From contig CAUYUJ010010380.1 of assembly GCA_963575745.1 (NCBI GenBank), positions 45,001 to 109,000 of the forward strand: 64,000 bases of DNA. The letters run 5' to 3'. The notes under the pieces were generated by a model. That model was not told the origin of the DNA and ran no database searches. It saw only the letters and a list, made by a program, of their open reading frames with translations. A program made the translations under genes and the position numbers. Within the stretch, counting starts at the first letter, position 1, and each line of letters starts with the position of its first letter. Below, one piece after another: positions 22,576-31,068 of the stretch. This DNA comes from Prorocentrum cordatum. Its lineage: Eukaryota; Sar; Dinophyceae; Prorocentrales; Prorocentraceae.

Positions 22576-23640
22576 TGAGCATGCCAGGAGGTCTCGTTCT
22601 CATCCACGCCTCAGAGAAGAGCCTCATCCGCAGGCACGGCTTCCTCGCGAGTGGAGGCAAGCTGGCCCAAAAGAACATGCTCTTCGGCGAGGGGGGCAAT
22701 TGCTTCCCTACAATGACCCTAGGCGTCGGAAAGGGGAACATTCGGCCTTCGGAAAGGGCAACCCAGCCTATTGAGACGCTCAGGGTAAGTCCATACGCGG
22801 TGGCTACCAGCTTGCGACGGACATTCGTGCTGATGAAATGCAAGAAGTACGAACGCAGCTGCGAAATGTCGTCGCAGCACGCAAACTGTATAAACCTCAT
22901 GCAGTTTGTGGACAGTGCTCTGAGCCGTTTCAAGAGCATAGGCCGGGATGCCCTGTAGGGCTCACCGAGGTTTTGACTCCGAACAGAGGCCGCACTCCTC
23001 ATAAGGAGGGTCACCCCCCGCTGATCCCGATGACTCCAGACGAGATCGCAGAGATCAATCGTCGTCTCGGGATCACGGTTCATATGAGGCCGAAGGCCGA
23101 GGAGGTTAAGCCTCCTCCAGCTCCGAGGGGACTGGTGCACATGACCCAGGAAGAAAAGGATGCGCTCTTTAGCCTTCCTGGAATGCGAGGAAACTCGCCC
23201 GGCGTTTCCAGCCAGTCCCAACGGCCAGAACCGATGGGCAACGATGGCCAGAAGGCCCAGCGAGCTGCGGCAGATGAGGAACGTAGACGAATCGCAGAGG
23301 AACGCACCCGCGAGGCAACTCGCCAGATGCTGATGGACTCTCAAAAGATCTACATGAAGGAGGCGAAGGCGAAGAAGCCTCCACTTCCACTCCAACCGAA
23401 GGCCAAGAGTGAAACACCGGCCCCTAGGTCGCTTTCGGAGGAGAGACCGAAGACAACAGCACGCTCTGAGGAGCTTGGGTCAGATGTGCAGATGGAGGCG
23501 CCTCGCTCTAAAACGCCGAGATCACCGACTAGAGCAACTCCAGCACAGAGACCTAACCCCAGACAGCCACCTCAGGAACCTGTGGAAGTACGTAGACGCC
23601 CGCCTAGTCGCAGCGGATCTATCGCCAACAGGCTAAGGCT
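22576..23640 (+). CDS. Copia internal coding segment of unknown function
   Basis: Coding sequence is most convincing from 22767 on, where a frame reads GKSIRGGYQLATDIRADEMQ. A TGA earlier in the same frame (about 22767) interrupts it. Near 22910-22960 is a Cys/His cluster, CGQCSEPFQEHRPGC, that could bind metal. From 23030 the sequence is MTPDEIAEINRRLGITVHMR, then a charged, helix-rich stretch (AAADEERRRIAEERTREATR) suggestive of a coiled coil, then a Pro/Arg/Ser-rich linker. At about 23610-23650 coding switches to the frame of the Tpt1-RING segment. One hairpin copy lies at 23185. No family recognised. Confidence 0.5.
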
Positions 23641-26600
23641 TTCGAGCGCACAGGGTACGCCCCTGCGCCAGCCTCGCCTGCGGCGGCACGCTCCAAAAGG
23701 TCCGAGGAAGGCGCTCTGTCTAGGGGTGCCTGGGTGCCGACGATTACGGGCAGCGCCAGCCGAGAGTCACCGCGGGGAAACCCGCCAGGCGCTGCTGCTG
23801 CAGCTTCCTCCTCCTCGGGAGCCGCAGCCTCTTCGGCGACTGAGGCTCCTGCGCGGGGAGACCCGCCCGAGGAGCAGCTGCACGGCCCAGGAGACACATC
23901 CTTCACCAGTGGGAGTCAGGCCGTGATCAGGGATAGACTTGCCCCGCGGAAGCCCCCACACATACGCTCGGTGGATGAGGAATTCATGAGGAAGTGCAGG
24001 CAAGAAAATATTTTCCCGAGCAAGAATCAGACCCTCAAGCAACTGAGTAAGGCTCTCAGTATGGTGTGTAGACACGCGCCTGACAAACCACACAATGCTG
24101 TGTGGAGCCTGAACACCTTCGACGATCATGATGGCTGGATTAACCTCGTAGAGCTCGTCCATGAGTATCCGTGGCACCACGGACATACGAGACATGATGT
24201 TTACAATCCCAGGCATGACGAGGCCAAAGCCATCACCGCGAACCTATGCGGCCGAACGGTGGACCAGGTGGCCGCCATCATGATGGAGGTTGTCCATGTC
24301 CGCGAACCAGACGGTGAAGAGAAACAACCCCTTCAGTTTGAGGTGTTCGTGCGGGACTCTGGCAAGTCCGACATCTTCATCCGGGCCTCTCAAGGGCACT
24401 CGTGGACGCTGAAAGCCCCATGGTCGTTGTACAAGTACATCGTACTGCGCGACAACCCTGCCGGGAGACCGGCCCCATATCCCGAGGTTGCCATGCGTGG
24501 TACTCAATGGCCTGCCTTTGAAGGTATTATGTGGTATGGCCTTTCCTGTCGTTCTGAACACAACCCGAAGAAAAAGGGGACAGGCCGGTCACGCATCCAC
24601 TTTGCACCGACGGTTCGCCGTCGCAGCGTGAACAGTGGGTGGGACCCATATTCCAACATCATCATCTTTGTGGACTGGCATAAGGCCTTGAAGGATGGAA
24701 TAAAATTTTGTTGGTCTGAAAATGGAGTCCTTCTATCCGAGGGAATTAACGGCATCATTGAACCGTGCTATATTTCCCACGTAGAAGACCTGGCCACGGG
24801 GAAGCAGTGGCGCAACCCAGAGTATCTGGGTGATCGCAAGGCACGCGTCACTACCGCCTTGATGTCGGCCCCTGGTAGGTGGACTGATGTAGGCAGTGCT
24901 AGTGTCAAGTACCAGTGGTCTCGCGACCAAGAGGGCGTCGACCCTCCTATGGTTTACGGTCACAGAGAAGTTGGGGACCACTACAGCCCTGCCACGCTGG
25001 GAAACCAGCCCGATGTCCACCAGATCTTTATGGTCACCGAGAGTGAGGCCGGAAGCGCGGCTCCAAGCCGCGCTCCAAGCCAAGGGCCTAGTGCCATATC
25101 TTGGCAGGCCATCAGCACCTCGGATCTGGACCAGATCGCGGCCGCTCTAAATCCTGAACAGGTGGAGCAAGTGGCGGATAGACTGTATCAGCAAGACCCT
25201 TGGGCCGCTGGCCAGGGAGCCATGTCCGCCATGGCGACGCGTAATCGTCAGGCCATGCAGGGAAACCTGCCCATGAATTCATTCAGAAATGAGATGCCCG
25301 AGCCGCAGGGAGACCCGCAGACGTTCGGTCGCATCTTTGGAGAGCCTGCTCGATTCGATCAGATGCCTGGTAGCCCCTCGCATAGTATGCACGCACCGAG
25401 GGGCATGACCCCAATGGCGACGCCACCTGCGCAGTCTCCGTTCGGGACTCCTGGTCGCTCTGCCACGAGTGGCACTCTCATGGAGAGGATCGCAGCGGCC
25501 AGGGCCGAGCATGGCACAGCTCTCCTGAACATGATGCCGCCCGGCGCTCCAACGAGTCAGCAGGGAAACCTGCCCGGCACTCCAAGCCATCCTCGACCGT
25601 TTGTTGGACGAACTACTGTCGCTGGTGTGCCTGATGACTACCGCGCAAGGGTGGCAGCTGCTGTGCAACAGGTGCAGAGTCACAACCTGCCTCACCCGAG
25701 TGGTCAGAGGTGGAGGCCGGCCTGGTCCTGGGAGCCCGAGGGTCCCAATCCAAGGGATCCTGCTCGGCAACGAGCATTCATCCCAGCCTTCAATGCTCAC
25801 CCGAGCATGGCCCAGGGCCAGAGACCATCGCCAGCACACATGAATCCGCCGCTGTACCCTGATGGGTCCAGAGTTCCGAACAAGTTTGTTCGCGAGATGG
25901 CGGATCAATTCCACAGCCTCACAAACGTGCGCTGTAGGAATCAGTCCATGTATCCGCACGTGGCCTTTATGCCTGCGCCGACGACGCCAGATGTGGCTGT
26001 CCAGCCTACTGCCCATTCGATATCGTCTGGCAGTAGAGGTGTGCCTGATTATATCAGGCAGACATGCCACACCCAACAGGCGTGCTTTAGGCGCAGACAG
26101 GCCGTGCAGAACGTGCGTGATCAGTCACGCGCAGCCGCACTTGAGGTCGCGAGGAACAGAGGCTCACCCATGCGAGGAAACTCGCCCGCTGTGACGCCTA
26201 CAGCCTCCGTGCCAGCAGCTCCTCCAGTTGTGGCTGCCGTAGCGCCGGAGGTGCTAGATCCCGCTGGGGGTCCTCCAGCGACCTTGATGCACTCCGAGAC
26301 GGTCCTGGAGAGACAGCGGCGGGTGTATCCCATAGCAGCAGATGTGGAAGCTTTCACTGGGATGGAAGATACCAGCGCGGTATGCCTCGAGGAGTTTCAG
26401 CCCTGGGAGAGCGTTTACCGCTTGAGGTGCAACCACTTATTCCATGAGGAGTGCTGGAATTCAAATGTGGTGGGCCATGTTGCAAATCAGCGTGAGGGAG
26501 ACCCTCGGCAACCACCATGTGCTATCTGCCGAGCGCCTGGCATCATAGCGCCATCATTTCCATGGACCGTCTCCTACACTCAGGCCCCTGAGCAAGCAGC

Positions 26601-26925
26601 GAGGGAGCTGCGGGAGTTGAGGGGCATGGTGGAGGAGATGACAGCCAGGATGCTAGACAGGCAGACAGCTCAGCCCCAGCAGCAGGGAAACCTGCCGGAG
26701 GAGGTGAGGCCGCCGATGGAGACGGGATACTTCGATCAGCTTATCCCGACGACGGCGCCTCAGCAGGGGAACCCGCCTAACACCCCACAGGTGGCTCCTC
26801 AAATGTCTCCCCAGAGTGGGGGCGGGGCAGAGCTGGCACTGGGCCCTGAGCAGCTGCGTGAGTTGCGTGTTCGGCATTTCCAGACCCAAATGGATAATGC
26901 GCACACAACCTTTATGCTGGACTGA
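23608..26925 (+). CDS. Tpt1/KptA RNA 2'-phosphotransferase domain plus RING-H2 finger, in Copia element
   Basis: The frame is open from 23608 (no ATG; probably fused to the preceding segment by a frameshift) to TGA at 26923. Tpt1 domain, about 24030-24790: LSKALSMVCRHA (R-H pair), DDHDGWINLVELV, IRASQGHSW, an RGT-containing segment where the family has HGT, GLSCRSEHNPKKKGTGRSRI with HFAP, and the C-terminal IIIFVDWHKALKDGIKFCWS plus ENGVLLSEG. The family removes the 2'-phosphate at tRNA splice junctions using NAD+, and its Arg-His-Arg-Arg active-site positions appear present. Then come about 500 Pro/Gly/Gln-rich residues with many hairpin copies. RING-H2, 26383-26540: CLEEF, CNHLFHEECW, CAIC, as in ubiquitin ligases. 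A Gln/Leu-rich helical end follows. I know of no Copia element described with this pair of domains. It is unknown whether the enzyme acts on the primer tRNA, element RNA or a host RNA. Confidence 0.82.
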   Translation, partial: SQRIYRQQAKAFERTGYAPAPASPAAARSKRSEEGALSRGAWVPTITGSASRESPRGNPPGAAAAASSSSGAAASSATEAPARGDPPEEQLHGPGDTSFTSGSQAVIRDRLAPRKPPHIRSVDEEFMRKCRQENIFPSKNQTLKQLSKALSMVCRHAPDKPHNAVWSLNTFDDHDGWINLVELVHEYPWHHGHTRHDVYNPRHDEAKAITANLCGRTVDQVAAIMMEVVHVREPDGEEKQPLQFEVFVRDSGKSDIFIRASQGHSWTLKAPWSLYKYIVLRDNPAGRPAPYPEVAMRGTQWPAFEGIMWYGLSCRSEHNPKKKGTGRSRIHFAPTVRRRSVNSGWDPYSNIIIFVDWHKALKDGIKFCWSENGVLLSEGINGIIEPCYISHVEDLATGKQWRNPEYLGDRKARVTTALMSAPGRWTDVGSASVKYQWSRDQEGVDPPMVYGHREVGDHYSPATLGNQPDVHQIFMVTESEAGSAAPSRAPSQGPSAISWQAISTSDLDQIAAALNPEQVEQVADRLYQQDPWAAGQGAMSAMATRNRQAMQGNLPMNSFRNEMPEPQGDPQTFGRIFGEPARFDQMPGSPSHSMHAPRGMTPMATPPAQSPFGTPGRSATSGTLMERIAAARAEHGTALLNMMPPGAPTSQQGNLPGTPSHPRPFVGRTTVAGVPDDYRARVAAAVQQVQSHNLPHPSGQRWRPAWSWEPEGPNPRDPARQRAFIPAFNAHPSMAQGQRPSPAHMNPPLYPDGSRVPNKFVREMADQFHSLTNVRCRNQSMYPHVAFMPAPTTPDVAVQPTAHSISSGSRGVPDYIRQTCHTQQACFRRRQAVQNVRDQSRAAALEVARNRGSPMRGNSPAVTPTASVPAAPPVVAAVAPEVLDPAGGPPATLMHSETVLERQRRVYPIAADVEAFTGMEDTSAVCLEEFQPWESVYRLRCNHLFHEECWNSNVVGHVANQREGDPRQPPCAICRAPGIIAPSFPWTVSYTQAPEQAARELRELRGMVEEMTARMLDRQTAQPQQQGNLPEEVRPPMETGYFDQLIPTTAPQQGNPPNTPQVAPQMSPQSGGGAELALGPEQLRELRVRHFQTQMDNAHTTFMLD

Positions 26926-27938
26926 GAGTGCGTCGTTGGACCTCTCAGATTCCTCAGTGGCAACAGCAGCAACAGCAGCCAGGGCCGTCGATTTCTCAGC
27001 TACGAACGAGGAGTTCGATGAGTGGTTGCAGTACAGGGATCACCTCACAAATGAGGGGGTGCAGGACATCACCCTTCATCCGTATCTGACGCTGACGAGA
27101 CGCACCACCCTCGAGCAGTATAAGAGCACACGTGATGAGTATGCCAACTGGCGGGAGGAGCGTGGCGCCCATGCTCAGAACGTGTCGTACTCCCAGTACA
27201 TTGACCTGGCACGTATGGCCGAAGGCAGGCCGGGTGCCAGCGTAGCGCGGGGAAACCCGCCAGGGAGCACAACTGAATCGCGGGGAAACCCGCCAGATGG
27301 CACAGCTGGCACTTCAGAAACAGTGCACATCAAGCAGCCGAGTAAGACTTTCTTGGAGGACGGTGGACCCTGGAAAGGGACAGGTCAAGATGGAGCTCCC
27401 CGAGGGCTCCAAGATCATGCCGACGACGAAGCTGCCGTCAGGGCATCTGTCGATCAGGTGCGATCGATTTGGAGCTGCGGGGCAACCCGCCTCGAGCTCA
27501 AGCAGCACGTCATTTCAGACGGTGCTGACGGGCGAACCGACCCCGGCGCAGGAGCGCAAACAATTGCAGGGAAACCTGCCTCCGGGGTTGATGGAGACGC
27601 TCGCCAAAGCTATGATGAGAGGCGATAGCATCGACGATCTTGAGACGTTCGATTGCTTCGTAGCCAGGCCACGGGCCCAGCATGGTGGAAGGGTACCCAT
27701 GGACGCTGCACGGCCCCGCCGGAAGATAGTGATGGGGCACACGAACCGTGAGCTGCAGACAGTCAGCGACGCGAGGTCCAAGGGCGTGCTGAAGCAGCTG
27801 ATGGATAATCCATCCATGCTGGCGGCATCTGCGGAGCAATCCGCCTCTGAGGCCTCGGCGCGCTGCAGTGCTGAGCTCCAGCATCTGAGGGGGGCCCAGA
27901 TGCTGGCAGACATTGCAGGCACATCTTCTTTATCTTGA
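26926..27938 (+). CDS. Copia internal coding segment, helical, unknown function
   Basis: Two frames share this segment. The first (to about 27330) reads SATNEEFDEWLQYRDHLTNE and YKSTRDEYANWREERGAHA, a charged helical region. After a frameshift near 27300-27400 the second continues as MELPEGSKIMPTTKLPSGH and GLMETLAKAMMRGDSIDDLE, ending in a helical Ser/Ala-rich stretch before TGA at 27936-27938. Hairpin copies at 27247, 27280, 27477 and 27566 interrupt it; the one at 27477 is read in a different codon phase from the others. No domain recognised. It may be the end of the same polyprotein as the Tpt1-RING segment. Confidence 0.5.
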
Positions 27939-28063
27939 AGATGGCAGGGCGACGCCGCCCCCTCGTCGTCTTGCCTGATGGCCGAAAGGCCGGGGGGTAA
28001 CAAGGGCAGCGGGGTAACCTGCCTTAGAAAATGAGCTTTTGTCATTGAAGATACGAGAGAGGC
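27939..28063 (+). other. non-coding spacer of the Copia element with two GNRA hairpins
   Basis: No frame continues convincingly through it. It holds GGCC-GAAA-GGCC at 27980-27991 and a member of the main hairpin family, with GTAA loop and one G-U pair, at 28009-28022. It separates the gag/Tpt1 block from the pol block, so it may be an internal leader or an intron-like region. Confidence 0.5.
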
Positions 28064-29413
28064 TTGCGCCGACCTCCGCACCCGAGGTTATTATGTGATC
28101 GTATTTCCCACAATGAGCTTATGACGAGTGTGGGCACAGATCACCTGGGTGCGGTGATCAGTGGAGATTGCACTCTCATATGGATTAGTACCCCGGGTGA
28201 CTGGTATGCACGAACTCCAGGGAAGAGAGTGGCTTCACATTGGTCACGTATCCAAAACCTTTTGATAAAAGCCAGGAAGCTCCGTATGAAAGTCATAACG
28301 TTTGGTCCCCCAGGATATGGTTGGAAGTTTTCTCCAATACGTGATGCTCTGGAAGATCTTAAGTTGTCAGTGATGCGGATGCGTTTGTGTCATTTCGGTA
28401 TTCGGTTCAATATGCAAGACAGTACACCGAGTGGTACTTATATGCAGGTAGCTACATCAATACCGATTAACTCTAAGCTGTGGGCATGTACGTGCAAATT
28501 GGCGATACCACAACATGTGTTGGATTGGTACGGCCAAACGGTACGGCATGCTGAATGGCGAGCTCAGACACGCACTACACTCATCCGTCATTTTAACGAC
28601 AAAATCTTGGGAAACACCACCACGCACGGAAACGTGCCTATATACTTGAACACCTATACACGTACGGACCACAACATCCATCACTACGTGACGACCAACA
28701 AGGGAGGACCGAAATGGTCTGATGTTAACCGACGTGTAACAATTAACCTGGATACAAATGCGGTTCTTCAGGATATCGCAGTATCCGATCAACCAACAGG
28801 ATATGATTGGCATGCACCACTACCTGCAGGGGTTGCCAACATCAGCACACGGTTGTATTGGCAACCCGAGGAACCGGTCTTGCTCGGAAACGAGCCTACC
28901 CAATCACCACAGAAACCTAGACGCGTCATCATAGATGACTGTCCTCTCCCCCTCCCGACTCTGGCGATTGACGCATGTACCCACTCAACCACGACGATGG
29001 GCACGCAGACCGGCGAACAAGACGAGCAAGTCTTACCTACGGAATCGCGTATCAAGCAGAAGGAAAGGCTCAAAGCCGAAATGGAAGCAGGCATCAAGCC
29101 TCGCCGCATCAAAAAGCACGTTGAAGACGGAAACGACGATTGCGGCGATGACTTGTCAGGACTCGAACAGGATCTTATGGCGACCCGGAGCGCTGACGTC
29201 CCGACTGAGCTGATAAGCTCCGCTGAGGATGATGACCTGTTTATTACCCTCCCCACATCTATGCCCGACACACGCGCTGACATATACAGCATAGTCACTA
29301 CTCTATGCTATGGTCATAACAACTGCGTGGATACGTTGGAGCTTCGTGGCGGTGAGGGTGGCATTTTCAGAGCTTGCCTTCTCAAGGGGACTCCTCCTCA
29401 GGAGGCAATTTAG
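28064..29413 (+). CDS. Copia pol N-terminal region leading into methyltransferase-like domain
   Basis: The frame opens without ATG and runs 449 residues. The first 270 residues, with VITFGPPGYGWKFSPIRDAL and LYWQPEEPVLLGNEP, have no recognised family. A basic stretch, RIKQKERLKAEMEAGIKPRR, and an acidic region follow. At 29323-29370 it reads TLELRGGEGGIFRAC, which corresponds to motif I (L-E-L-F-G-G-E-G-G in related Copia proteins) of a Rossmann-like, C5-methyltransferase-like domain. A frameshift near 29390 moves the rest of that domain into the next frame. Hairpins lie at 28624 and 28882. Confidence 0.55.
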   Translation: MRRPPHPRLLCDRISHNELMTSVGTDHLGAVISGDCTLIWISTPGDWYARTPGKRVASHWSRIQNLLIKARKLRMKVITFGPPGYGWKFSPIRDALEDLKLSVMRMRLCHFGIRFNMQDSTPSGTYMQVATSIPINSKLWACTCKLAIPQHVLDWYGQTVRHAEWRAQTRTTLIRHFNDKILGNTTTHGNVPIYLNTYTRTDHNIHHYVTTNKGGPKWSDVNRRVTINLDTNAVLQDIAVSDQPTGYDWHAPLPAGVANISTRLYWQPEEPVLLGNEPTQSPQKPRRVIIDDCPLPLPTLAIDACTHSTTTMGTQTGEQDEQVLPTESRIKQKERLKAEMEAGIKPRRIKKHVEDGNDDCGDDLSGLEQDLMATRSADVPTELISSAEDDDLFITLPTSMPDTRADIYSIVTTLCYGHNNCVDTLELRGGEGGIFRACLLKGTPPQEAI

Positions 29414-30771
29414 ACAAGACCACATGCGTCGACCTGGGAGACCCCTCGGTGCAGCGGGCTGTAGATCACTACTTCGCAATATGCTACGTACGAGTTGCCA
29501 TGCTACAGCCCAGTTGCCGCACCACAGGACCACCATCCTACTACAACTACAAAGTCAACCACAATACTTGGGAACAGCACCACAAAGAATATTTACCACA
29601 CATCACTTATTGTTGCAAAATCGATGTTACTCAAGAAAATGCACGGAGGTGGCTTATACGCGAACAACCTACAGGAACATGGGTGGATGACATTTCCCCA
29701 TGGAAAGAACCTGATCACCGACCACACATCACAACCGTACGCAGTGATCAGTGTGCGACGGGACTCAAAGATACGGCTGGTGACTATATTAAGAGGCCGA
29801 CAAATATCGCCAGCAACGACGAGACGATTCTTAAACCTTTTGAGCGACTCAAATGCAACGGTCAGCATGCGCACGCACAAGCGTGCAACAGAGAGCTTTC
29901 ACTGGCACAAACATACACCCGAGAATTGCAGTCTGCCTTTGTGGAAGCCGTCTACCTGACGAAAGCCATCGACACCACGCGCGGAAACGCGCCTACATGT
30001 ACCGCACATGCTTACCCTGCTGACCTCCCTGATCAAGCTCAACCAGGAGAAGGTATGATACGCATTGGCGACCGTATCATCCCCAAAGTGGCTACATGCC
30101 CAGCATGCATTGACAACGTCCGAAAGGACAATCCCAGCCACAACAGAAATCCTACACATTGTAAGCATCATGACTCTATCTCTGTATGTTGGCCATGTCC
30201 CGCATGCCAAAGGGATCTTACGAGAAGCAAAGGTGTTAAGAACCACCTCGATACTGAACCCGGGAAGTGTCGTTTTGCGGAACCTTTTAAACTTCCAGAT
30301 GATCATGACCCCGAAGGTAAGACTGTGCCAGCTTGGTGGAAACCCTCACCCAAACCTGGTGAGGGCCAAGCTTCAGCGTCAGGTGGCCGCCAGGGCGCAC
30401 ACGCCAGGCCACCGCGACCACGATCCTTCGGGAACGCTGGCCCGACATCTGGTGCCAGCAGTTACGACATGCTACGAGACGCTCCCGAGCGTGGAAACAC
30501 GCCTTCTGCGTCTTCTGGCGAACCGCCACAGGTAGCGGCCCACCGCGGTCGCCTACAAGGCGTACCACCACCACCAGATGCAGTTGACGAAGGAGACCGA
30601 CTGCGGAGAGCTACAAGGAACCCTCTTGCCTCCACCGGCCCGGGGGCTCCACGACCACCCGACTGGACGAGATTTGATATCCAACACAGTCTGCAAGATC
30701 TCCGTAGTCACGAACCTCATGTCGTTAAAAAGGAACTCCGTAAACTGCACCTACGGTGGTATCATGCGTAG
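29374..30771 (+). CDS. Copia methyltransferase-like domain and integrase zinc-finger start
   Basis: Continuing after a frameshift: NLDKTTCVDLGDP gives the acidic residue after motif I, LQPSCRTTG lies where C5-type enzymes have the catalytic P-C, and ENARRWLIREQPTG lies at the usual E-N-P position but is altered, so catalysis is doubtful. Next comes a Cys/His-rich region (30087-30290) with CPACIDN, HCKHHD and CWPCPACQRD, likely metal-binding. A Pro/Gly-rich linker leads to KLHLRWYHA, the first His pair of the integrase HHCC zinc finger. A TAG at 30769-30771 interrupts the frame; reading resumes in the same frame. Hairpins at 29989 and 30489. Confidence 0.6.
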   Translation: MPSQGDSSSGGNLDKTTCVDLGDPSVQRAVDHYFAICYVRVAMLQPSCRTTGPPSYYNYKVNHNTWEQHHKEYLPHITYCCKIDVTQENARRWLIREQPTGTWVDDISPWKEPDHRPHITTVRSDQCATGLKDTAGDYIKRPTNIASNDETILKPFERLKCNGQHAHAQACNRELSLAQTYTRELQSAFVEAVYLTKAIDTTRGNAPTCTAHAYPADLPDQAQPGEGMIRIGDRIIPKVATCPACIDNVRKDNPSHNRNPTHCKHHDSISVCWPCPACQRDLTRSKGVKNHLDTEPGKCRFAEPFKLPDDHDPEGKTVPAWWKPSPKPGEGQASASGGRQGAHARPPRPRSFGNAGPTSGASSYDMLRDAPERGNTPSASSGEPPQVAAHRGRLQGVPPPPDAVDEGDRLRRATRNPLASTGPGAPRPPDWTRFDIQHSLQDLRSHEPHVVKKELRKLHLRWYHA

Positions 30772-31068
30772 GAACCCAAGATGAGGCTAATCCTCGATAA
30801 AGTGGGATTGGACAACGTTCGACTAAACATGATCAAAGAAGTTTGTGACACCTGTCGGGAATGCAGAGCATGGGAACGTCCAGGAAACTCAACACTACCT
30901 TCGGTGAGCCTTCCTGGAAATTGGCTCGGCGAAGGTGAAATGGATCTCATGTTTTACCAGAAACGAACCATATTCCACATTATGGATCGTTGTATTCGCC
31001 TGGCAGCAGGCCAAGAGATTTCCGACAGAGAAGGTGACACTATACTCGAGGCCTACCACTACTGCTAG
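30772..31068 (+). CDS. Copia integrase, zinc finger and first catalytic Asp
   Basis: It is in the same frame as the preceding segment, after TAG at 30769-30771. CDTCRECRAW supplies the Cys pair of the HHCC finger. GEMDLMF contains the first catalytic Asp at 30943-30945, followed by IFHIMDRCIRLAAGQE of the integrase core. The frame is interrupted by TAG at 31066-31068 after EAYHYC and resumes in frame. Integrase joins the cDNA ends to host DNA. Confidence 0.75.
   Translation, partial: EPKMRLILDKVGLDNVRLNMIKEVCDTCRECRAWERPGNSTLPSVSLPGNWLGEGEMDLMFYQKRTIFHIMDRCIRLAAGQEISDREGDTILEAYHYC

Noticed and set aside
22745-22765. GGGCAACCC as a hairpin copy
   Set aside because: Only two base pairs flank the loop.
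26495-26520. A further hairpin-like site encoding EGDPR
   Set aside because: The stem has a mismatch and weak pairs and lacks the GC...GC ends; not counted among the 37, though it may be a decayed member.
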